From NCBI RefSeq assembly GCF_009708175.1, contig NZ_WMBB01000003.1, forward strand, positions 496,001 through 560,000: a DNA stretch of 64,000 nucleotides. Reading direction: 5' to 3'. Below, piece after piece: positions 57,954 to 64,000 of this stretch. The translations under genes were made by a program, and so were the position numbers. Every line of letters begins with the position of its first letter. The first letter of the stretch is position 1. The stretch comes from Nocardia aurantiaca. GTDB taxonomy: Bacteria; Actinomycetota; Actinomycetes; Mycobacteriales; Mycobacteriaceae. The notes under the pieces are model-generated. The model was not told where the DNA came from and searched no databases. It saw nothing but the letters and a program-made list of their open reading frames with translations.

Positions 57954-58793
57954 CTAGTCTCCGATCTCGGCGGCCCGCTGGTCTTGGACGAATGGGAACT
58001 CCTCGCTCTCCCGCCACATCGACGGCGGCATGCCGGCCAGCTCCCGCCACTCCCGGGCCATGTGCGCCTGGTCGTAATACCCGGCCACGGCCGCCACCTC
58101 GGCGAGCGGAGGCGGCACGGACTCGCGCAGCAGGCGGTGCGAGCGTTCGAAGCGGGCCACCCGGACGGCGTCCTTGGGGGTGATGCCGAACTCGGCGCTG
58201 AACCGACTGCCCAGATGCCTTCGGCTCCAGCCGATCTCGTCGGCGACCTCGGCGACCCGCACCGCCGGGTCTGGACCGGACAGTAGTGTCCAGGCGTGGG
58301 CGAGCTCGCCGTCCCAGTGCACCGGATCCACACGGCGGAGCAGGATTTCGTCGATGACGGCGAACCGCTGCGACCACGCGCGCAACAGGGACAGCCGCTC
58401 CCGCAGCTCCGCGGCGCGCGGCCCGAGCACGTCCGCCAGATTCACGATCCACGACCCGAGCGCAGCCGCGGGCATCCCGAACAGCGCGCGGCAGCCGCGT
58501 GGAGTCAGGTTCAGCTGCACCCCGTGCTGGAATCCGTGGTGCGCGATCACCGCGGGCCGCACCGTGAGCCCGCTGGCCAGCATGTCCCAGTGGCCGCCCG
58601 CCTGTTCCGGATGCGAGGACACCGGCACGTGGATGGGTTCGTCGATGGTGATGATCACGGTCAGCACCGACCCCGGCATGCCCACATGCGTGCCCGGTGC
58701 GAATCCGTGCAGCAGGTAGCCCTCGTAGCCGAGGACGTACGCGCGCAATCGCGGGTCGGGCACTCCCGACGCGCCTTCGGACACGCCTGCCAT
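57954..58793 (-). CDS. AraC-family transcriptional regulator
   Basis: A 279-residue regulator from ATG 58793. The C-terminal two-HTH domain (about 175-265) contains VRVAEVADEIGWSRRHLGSRFSAEFGITPKDAVRVARFERSHRLL and LAEVAAVAGYYDQAHMAREWRELAGMPP. The N-terminal part is a sensor-like domain (LRAYVLGYEGYLLHGFAPGTHVGMPG). Coupled to the VOC gene downstream. Inducer unknown. Confidence 0.9.
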   Translation of the reverse strand: MAGVSEGASGVPDPRLRAYVLGYEGYLLHGFAPGTHVGMPGSVLTVIITIDEPIHVPVSSHPEQAGGHWDMLASGLTVRPAVIAHHGFQHGVQLNLTPRGCRALFGMPAAALGSWIVNLADVLGPRAAELRERLSLLRAWSQRFAVIDEILLRRVDPVHWDGELAHAWTLLSGPDPAVRVAEVADEIGWSRRHLGSRFSAEFGITPKDAVRVARFERSHRLLRESVPPPLAEVAAVAGYYDQAHMAREWRELAGMPPSMWRESEEFPFVQDQRAAEIGD

Positions 58794-58920
58794 GTGGTCC
58801 ACCCTAGGACGATCACCCCGGTGCGCGAAGCTCCCGCCCGGAACCGGTCTATCTCGCGAATCGTTGTCGGGGTGCCATAGAGTTTCGGTCGGAGGACCGC
58901 ACGGAGAAGGGTTGTCGTCG

Positions 58921-59637
58921 ATGTTCAAGGCCGGGCTCGAAAAAGCGGTCGTCTCGCTGCTCGACAACGGGTCCCAGGTACAGGCCCCCGCTGTCGCGAA
59001 ATACGTGGGCAAGCTGCGGGACGCGCACCCGGATGAAACGCCCGGGCAGATCATCGCCCGCATCGAGAAGCTCTACCTCAATACCGTGACCACCTCCGGC
59101 ACGGCGGTCGGCGCGACCGCGGCGGTGCCGGGCGTCGGAACGGTGGCCTCGGTGGCGGCCATGAGCGCGGAGACCGCCTTCTTCCTGGAGGCGTCCGCGG
59201 TGTTCACCCTGGCCGTGGCGACCGTGCACGGGATCGCGCCCCACGACAAGGAGCGCCGCCGCGCGCTGGTGCTGGCCGTGGTGCTCGGCGAGAGCGGCAT
59301 GGAGATCGTGGAGAAGAGCGTCGGCTACTCGGCCAAGAACTGGGGCAGCCTGCTGGCCGGCAAGATCCCGGGTCTCAGCGCGATGAACGATTCGCTGCTC
59401 AAGCGGTTCATGATCCAGTTCATCGCCAAACGCGGCGCGCTCATGGTCGGCAAGGTGATCCCGGCCGGAATCGGCGCGGCGATCGGCGGATTGGGCAACC
59501 GGGCGCTGGGCCGCGGCGTGGTCGACAATGCCCGCAAGGCCTTCGGCGCGCCGCCGCTGACCTGGCCGCAGCCCCTGATCATCGACGCCGATCCGCTGCC
59601 CGCGGTGGAGGCGCCGACCTGGAACCGGCAGCCATGA
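58921..59637 (+). CDS. Membrane-associated hypothetical protein, ABC-linked
   Basis: A 238-residue protein from ATG 58921 (AGAAGGG upstream). Gly/Ala-rich hydrophobic segments GTAVGATAAVPGVGTVASVAAM and FLEASAVFTLAVATVHGIAP, then RRRALVLAVVLGESG and VIPAGIGAAIGGLGNRALGRG. The layout resembles the EcsC-like group and recurs in Mycobacteriales (recalled). It overlaps the ABC ATPase gene by 4 nt, so it is probably part of that transporter unit. Function unknown. Confidence 0.65.
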   Translation: MFKAGLEKAVVSLLDNGSQVQAPAVAKYVGKLRDAHPDETPGQIIARIEKLYLNTVTTSGTAVGATAAVPGVGTVASVAAMSAETAFFLEASAVFTLAVATVHGIAPHDKERRRALVLAVVLGESGMEIVEKSVGYSAKNWGSLLAGKIPGLSAMNDSLLKRFMIQFIAKRGALMVGKVIPAGIGAAIGGLGNRALGRGVVDNARKAFGAPPLTWPQPLIIDADPLPAVEAPTWNRQP

Positions 59638-60581
59638 GCGCCCGCCCGCTCGCCTTCGCCGCCGGCGGCCTGACCAAGACCTTCGACACCGTCACCGCCG
59701 TCGAGGACGTGAGTTTCGTGGTGCCCGCCGGCAAGGTGGCCGCCCTGGTGGGCCCGCACGGCGCGGGCAAGTCCACGGTGCTGCGCATGCTGCTCGGACT
59801 GCTCACCCCCACCTCCGGCACGGCGAGCGTGGGCGGCCCCGGCTCCGGGATACGGGCCGGACGCCAGGTGGTGGGCGCCATGCTCGTCCCGCGCGGCCTG
59901 CATCCGGCCCGCCGGGTGGAAGCCCAGCTGCGCGTATACGCCTGCGCCGCAGGCGTTTCCGCGAGCCGGGTCGAGGAGCTGCTGACACTGGTCGGGCTCA
60001 CCGAGGCCTCCGGCCGGCGCATCGGCACGTTATCCGAGGGCATGCAGACCCGGCTGGCGCTGGCGGTCGCGCTGCTCGGCTCGCCGCCGCTGCTGGTGCT
60101 CGACGATCCTGCCGCCGGTCTCGATATCGGCGAAACCGCCTGGCTCAACGATTACCTGCGCGGCCACGCCCGTCGCGGCGGCACCGTGCTGCTCACCTCG
60201 CGCACGCTGAGCACCGTGCTGCCCATCGCCGACGAGCTCATCGTGCTGGACCGCGGCCATATCGCCTTCCAGGGCAGCCCGGCCCGGCTGCGCCGCAGCC
60301 ACCCGGACCGGCTGCTGGTCAAGGCGTCCAGCCCGATCGCGCTGGCGACCACGCTGGCCGCACAGGGTTTCACCGATGCGGTCATGCGACCCGACGGCCG
60401 CCTGGCCGTCGCGGAAACCTCACTGTCCCAACTGGAATCGGCCGCCTCGACCGCCCGCGTCCAGCTCACCGAGATCACCCCCGAACATATTCATCCCGAC
60501 CAGGTCCTGGCCGCACTCACCCACACCGGGCCTCCGGCCCCCGCCTACCCGGGTCCGGCCGCCTACCGGACCTATCGGTGA
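59634..60581 (+). CDS. ABC transporter ATPase with altered catalytic residues
   Basis: A 315-residue DrrA/BcrA-type ATPase. Walker A GPHGAGKST (40-48) and signature LSEGMQTRLALAVAL are intact. Walker B is LVLDDPAAGLD: the catalytic Glu is Asp (157-158). The H-loop His is Arg (TSRTLS, R190). Both changes would weaken hydrolysis. The C-terminal 100 residues are an extension typical of antibiotic-type ABC ATPases, ending Pro-rich. Pairs with the permease at 60832. Confidence 0.88.
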   Translation: MSARPLAFAAGGLTKTFDTVTAVEDVSFVVPAGKVAALVGPHGAGKSTVLRMLLGLLTPTSGTASVGGPGSGIRAGRQVVGAMLVPRGLHPARRVEAQLRVYACAAGVSASRVEELLTLVGLTEASGRRIGTLSEGMQTRLALAVALLGSPPLLVLDDPAAGLDIGETAWLNDYLRGHARRGGTVLLTSRTLSTVLPIADELIVLDRGHIAFQGSPARLRRSHPDRLLVKASSPIALATTLAAQGFTDAVMRPDGRLAVAETSLSQLESAASTARVQLTEITPEHIHPDQVLAALTHTGPPAPAYPGPAAYRTYR

Positions 60582-60831
60582 AGCCGTTGTGCCGCATCGG
60601 TATCCGCCACCGGCCGGCTGAGCCCACGGGTGAGAGCCCCTCCCCGCCCGGCTCGCGGAGCCCGTCTCGTCATCGTGTCCCGGTCTCGGCCGGGACCTCC
60701 GCCACCGCCGTGAGTTCCAGCCGAGGCCACACCGGAACGGCGAGGTGCGGGCCGGGGCGGGCCGGCCGTCGGCTGCTCGACCGGGCCGCACGGATACGCC
60801 GGACCGATGACCTTCCACGAAAGGACGCTCG
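60582..60831. other. Spacer between ABC ATPase and permease genes
   Basis: 250 nt with a hairpin (GTCCCGG / CCGGGAC, 60677-60696) but no gene. The spacing is long for an operon pair, so the permease may have its own promoter. Confidence 0.4.
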
Positions 60832-61617
60832 ATGATCCTCAGTGTGCCGCCGGAGGTGGCCCGGGCCGCGAATTCCGAAGTGCGGAAGGTGACTTCGGTG
60901 CGGTTGAACTGGCTGATCGGCGGCGGGGTCGTCGCGGCGGGACTGCTGGCGTTCCTGGCGCTCGGCACCGGCTTCCAGCCCGGCGAGCACGCGCAGGGGT
61001 TCGCCACCGGATCCGGCTGGGCCGCGCTGCTGACCACCTGGGTGCTGGTGCTGACGGTGGCGGCCGCCGCCGCCTTCGGGGCGCTCGGTTCCGGATCGGA
61101 GTTCCGCTACGGATCGCTCGCGGTGAGTTCCCTGTTCACGCCCGACCGGACCCTGCTGCTCGGCGCGAAACTGGCGGTGGCGGCGGCATTCTCGCTCGGC
61201 ACCGTACTGGTGATGGAGGTGCTGGGCTGGGCCGCCATGCGGCTGGCCGGCGGCTCCCGGGTGCCCATGGACGGCGGCTTCTTCGGCGTGCTGATCGGGG
61301 TGGCGCTGGCGGCCCTGTGCTGGGCGGTGATCGGCACCTCCGTCGGTTTCGTGCTGCGCTCACCGACGCAGGCGCTGGCCGCCGTGCTCGGGTGGGCCGT
61401 TCTCGAACCGCTGGTCTGGATCACCGCGCGCGCCATCGGATTCGGCGGGCTGGCGGCGCTCCTGCCGGTGTCCTCCACCGTCGGGGCGATCAGCGGCGGC
61501 CGCTACGCCAAGAACGCACTCATCGCGCCCACCCCGGCCGCCATGGCGCTGATGGTGCTGTGGAGCGCCGCGGCGGGCGCGGGCGCCTGGTGGTTCCTCA
61601 CCCGCCGCGATATCTGA
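60832..61617 (+). CDS. ABC-2 type permease
   Basis: A 261-residue integral membrane protein with six helices (for example LNWLIGGGVVAAGLLAFLAL, TTWVLVLTVAAAAAFGALG, LGAKLAVAAAFSLGTVLVM, GVALAALCWAVIGTSVGFVL) and GSEFRYGSLAVSSLFTPDR between them, the ABC-2 pattern. AAAGGA precedes ATG 60832. It forms the transmembrane part for the ATPase encoded upstream. Substrate unknown; export of a hydrophobic compound is likely for the class. Confidence 0.85.
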   Translation: MILSVPPEVARAANSEVRKVTSVRLNWLIGGGVVAAGLLAFLALGTGFQPGEHAQGFATGSGWAALLTTWVLVLTVAAAAAFGALGSGSEFRYGSLAVSSLFTPDRTLLLGAKLAVAAAFSLGTVLVMEVLGWAAMRLAGGSRVPMDGGFFGVLIGVALAALCWAVIGTSVGFVLRSPTQALAAVLGWAVLEPLVWITARAIGFGGLAALLPVSSTVGAISGGRYAKNALIAPTPAAMALMVLWSAAAGAGAWWFLTRRDI

Positions 61618-61773
61618 TCGGACCCGGTCGGCGAAGGGCCGGCGCCACACCTCGTGATCGGTGCCCGGACCGCCGGGTGTCCGCACCGTACGTCGCGGTG
61701 AGGGCCGATGGCGGTGGTTGGTCTTCATCGGTTCATCGGCCCCTCTGCTCGGCGGAGGTGGAGCAGTCCGCGA

Positions 61774-63570
61774 TCAGGCCGGCTCGTGCACGTGCGCGGG
61801 ACGTTCCTGTGCGTAGAGCGCCGCGATCTCCTCGGCATACTTCTCCGCGATGACCCGGCGCTTGAGTTTCATCGTCGGCGTCAACTCGTCGCCACCGGGC
61901 TCCCAGAAGGTGGGCAGGATACGGAACCGGCGGATCTGCTCGACCCGCGAGAGCGTGGCGTTGCCCGCGGCGATGCCGGCCGCGATCTGCGCGACGACGT
62001 GCTCGTCGGTGGCGAGGGCGGCGGGAGAGACGTCGGTGCGGCCGGACTGCGCGGCGTAGGGCCCCACGGTCTCGGCGTCGAGCACGATGAGCGCGGTGTT
62101 GTACGGCTTGCCGTCCCCGACGGCCGCCATCGCCCCGATCAGCGGAGTCGCGGCCTTGACCGCGTTCTCTATGTTCGCGGGCGACATGTTCTTGCCGGAG
62201 GCGTTGATGATCAACTCCTTCTTCCGGTCGACCACGCTCAGGAAGCCCTCGGCATCGATCGTGATCACGTCGCCGGTGCTCAGCCAGCCGTCGTCGTCCA
62301 CCGCCTCGGCGGTCTTCTCCGGCTCGCCGCGATAGCCCTTCATCACGAGCGGGCCGCGGACCAGCAGCTCGCCGTCGTCGGCCCGCTTCGCCTCCATGCC
62401 GGGCAGCAGCCTGCCGACGGTGCCCAGTCTGGCGTCGCGCGGATGGCTCACGCTGCACAGGCAGGTCAGCTCGGACATGCCCCAGATCTCCGCGATCGGG
62501 ATGCCGAGACCGGCGAAGAAACCCAAGGTCTGCCGGGGAATGGGCGCGGCGCCCGAGATCGCCCACCGCACCTGGTCCAGCCCGATCTTCGCGCGCAGCG
62601 CCGAGAGGACCAGGTCGTCGGCTCTGGCCCATTCCGCGGCCGCGTTCTCGGGGAGCGGCCGTCCATCGAGTAGGTGGTGGCTGCGTTCGGCGGCCACCGA
62701 CAGGGCCCAGCGCATCGCCGCCCGGCGAGTTTCGTCGGGTTCGTTCGCCACCGCGTATTCGATGCCGGCCTTCAGCTTCTCCCAGACCCGCGGGACCGCT
62801 CCCCAGATCGTGGGGTGCAGGTCGGCCAAGGCGGAACCGATCTCTTTGGCGTCGGCGACGCAGGTGATCTGGGTGCCGAACACCTCCTGGAAGTACAGGG
62901 AGGTCAACCGGTCGGCGATGTGCGCGCTGGGCATGTAGGAGGTGATGGTGTCGCCGAACTCGATGTCGAGGACCTCGGCGACGGCGTAGCACTCGAACAT
63001 CAGATTCGCGTGCGTCGTCTCGACGCCCTTCGGGTCGCCGGTGGTGCCGGAGGTGTAGATCAGGGTCGCCACGTCCTCGGGGCGCACCGCCCGCCACGTG
63101 GCTTCGAAATCGAAATCCGGTGTCGCGCAGGCCAAGAGGTCGGACACCGACATGGCATGGGCGGGGGCTTCGTCGAGGCAGACGATGTGGTCGAGTTTCG
63201 CGCCGCTGGCCCGCAGCCGGGGAACATGCTGCGGTTCACAGACGACCACCCGCGCGCCCGCGTTGTCCAGCACATAGGCCAGCTGTTCGGCGGAGAGCGT
63301 GTTGTACACCGAGAACGAGGTGGCGCCCAGATGCTGGGCGCCGACCTCGAGCGGATAGAACTCGGTTCGGTTGGCCATCATCAGCGCGATCGTGTCGCCG
63401 TGGCGCACGCCCAGACCCGCGAGCCCGGCCGCGACCGCGCGCACACGCGCCGCGTACTGCCGCCAGGTGAGGGTCTGCCGGTCGCCGGGCGTGCGGAGGG
63501 CGACGGCGTCGGGGGCGAGCGCGGCGTTGTACTGGAACGCCGCGCAGAGGGTACCGAAACGGGTGCTCAT
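61774..63570 (-). CDS. Long-chain acyl-CoA synthetase (FadD type)
   Basis: A 598-residue ANL enzyme from ATG 63570. Complete motifs: IYTSGTTGDPKGVETTH, WGMSELTC, STGDVITIDAEGFLSVVDRKKELIINASGKNMSPANIE, and ELTPTMKLKRRVI with the C-terminal Lys. The TPTMKLKR ending is typical of FadD15-like long-chain fatty acid synthetases. It activates fatty acids at the membrane. The esterase gene at 63596 ends 25 nt upstream in the same direction, suggesting release and activation of an acid in one unit. Confidence 0.93.
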   Translation of the reverse strand: MSTRFGTLCAAFQYNAALAPDAVALRTPGDRQTLTWRQYAARVRAVAAGLAGLGVRHGDTIALMMANRTEFYPLEVGAQHLGATSFSVYNTLSAEQLAYVLDNAGARVVVCEPQHVPRLRASGAKLDHIVCLDEAPAHAMSVSDLLACATPDFDFEATWRAVRPEDVATLIYTSGTTGDPKGVETTHANLMFECYAVAEVLDIEFGDTITSYMPSAHIADRLTSLYFQEVFGTQITCVADAKEIGSALADLHPTIWGAVPRVWEKLKAGIEYAVANEPDETRRAAMRWALSVAAERSHHLLDGRPLPENAAAEWARADDLVLSALRAKIGLDQVRWAISGAAPIPRQTLGFFAGLGIPIAEIWGMSELTCLCSVSHPRDARLGTVGRLLPGMEAKRADDGELLVRGPLVMKGYRGEPEKTAEAVDDDGWLSTGDVITIDAEGFLSVVDRKKELIINASGKNMSPANIENAVKAATPLIGAMAAVGDGKPYNTALIVLDAETVGPYAAQSGRTDVSPAALATDEHVVAQIAAGIAAGNATLSRVEQIRRFRILPTFWEPGGDELTPTMKLKRRVIAEKYAEEIAALYAQERPAHVHEPA

Positions 63571-63595
63571 GGTGTGGTCCTCGGGCTCAGACCGC

Positions 63596-64000
63596 CTACG
63601 CGGCGGCGGGATCGAGATGGGCGGCGACGAAACGGGCCGCCGCGCGGTAGGCGGATCGTGATTCGGGCACGACGGCCGGCAGCGTGTGGAACACATGCAG
63701 CTGGCCGGGCCAGATGTGCAGCAGGCAGTGCGCTCCCGCGGCGCGCAGCCCGGCGGCGAGCGCGACGGCGTCGGCGGTGAAGAACTCGTCGTCGCCCACG
63801 TGGATGAGGGTCGGCGGCAGCGGGGTTCCCGCGACGGGCCGCAGCCGCAGTGGTTCCGCGGTGAACTGCGCGACGGCCGCGCGGGCCGCCCCAGGACCGA
63901 TCAGGGTGTCCCGATGGGCAGACCGTTCCGCGATGTCCAAGGAGAGATCGGCCATCGGCGAGAACAGCAGCAGGCATGCCGGGCGCGGATCACCCTGCGC
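63596..64000 (-). CDS. HSL-family esterase/lipase, C-terminal part
   Basis: Runs off the right edge; about 134 residues visible. The last part of an alpha/beta hydrolase of the hormone-sensitive lipase group: ACLLLFSPMADLSLD, LPPTLIHVGDDEFFTADAVALAAGLRAAGAHCLLHIWPGQLHVFHTLP. The GDDEFF segment holds the catalytic Asp and QLHVFHTLP the His; the GDSAG nucleophile lies outside the window. Frame continues without a stop to base 64000. It probably hydrolyses acyl esters before the FadD step. Confidence 0.85.
   Translation of the reverse strand, partial: AQGDPRPACLLLFSPMADLSLDIAERSAHRDTLIGPGAARAAVAQFTAEPLRLRPVAGTPLPPTLIHVGDDEFFTADAVALAAGLRAAGAHCLLHIWPGQLHVFHTLPAVVPESRSAYRAAARFVAAHLDPAAA

Overview
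The window is high-GC actinobacterial DNA. Eukaryotic-type Ser/Thr kinases with extracytoplasmic sensor domains, an XRE-DUF5753/DUF397 pair, a DUF4254 gene, many FadD/FadE-type lipid enzymes, F420/PPOX oxidoreductases, and deaD lying near an Rv1251c-like RecB-nuclease/helicase gene (as in Mycobacterium) point to Mycobacteriales, most likely Nocardia or a close relative. No rRNA, intact tRNA, CRISPR, transposase or prophage module was seen. The genus is an inference from gene content and memory, not from a search.

Layout. 0-6.7 kb: end of a VWA protein, a Ser/Thr kinase that has lost its sensor domain, an XRE/DUF397 pair divergent from a DUF4254 gene followed by two ATGA-coupled small ORFs, and a kinase fused to a seven-bladed WD40 propeller. 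6.7-16 kb: sparse, accessory-looking DNA with a secreted PAF-acetylhydrolase-like enzyme, a thioesterase, a LysR/SDR/quinone-oxidoreductase group and hypothetical genes, separated by several copies of a short hairpin repeat. 16-23.4 kb: a five-gene operon (all junctions overlap by 4 nt) for an aromatic-type catabolic route, divergent from a TetR regulator with two matching 14-bp operators. 23.7-25.4 kb: LysR, a 30-codon ORF and a disordered protein, with a hairpin touching the last gene's ribosome binding site. 25.5-32.8 kb: a MacB/FtsX-type ABC exporter and two kinases with the same two-cysteine sensor domain. 33-41 kb: endonuclease IV, a CoA-transferase/HMG-CoA-lyase-like pair, small membrane and secreted proteins, and tandem acyl-CoA dehydrogenases. 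42-53 kb: deaD, a nitrilase-family amidase, a phosphoribosyltransferase, a lipase, the Rv1251c-like protein with both active sites degenerate, a PLP fold-III enzyme and a TetR-like protein without a DNA-binding domain. 53-64 kb: a PtpB-like phosphatase, a truncated adenylate-forming protein, a crotonase, a Xi-class GST-like reductase, an AraC/VOC pair, an ABC-2 transporter, FadD and an HSL-type esterase cut by the window edge.

The strongest candidate for something undescribed is a structured leader element of about 115-185 nt. It occurs five times (1015, 30697, 44998, 52053, 56361), always in sense orientation and ending 0-50 nt before the start codon of a downstream gene. Each copy has an outer inverted repeat (GGTTCGCGG / CCGCGAACC), an inner helix with compensatory base changes between copies, and a purine-rich tail that in some copies supplies the Shine-Dalgarno sequence. 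The genes behind it are unrelated: two kinases, a phosphoribosyltransferase, a PLP enzyme and a GST-like reductase.
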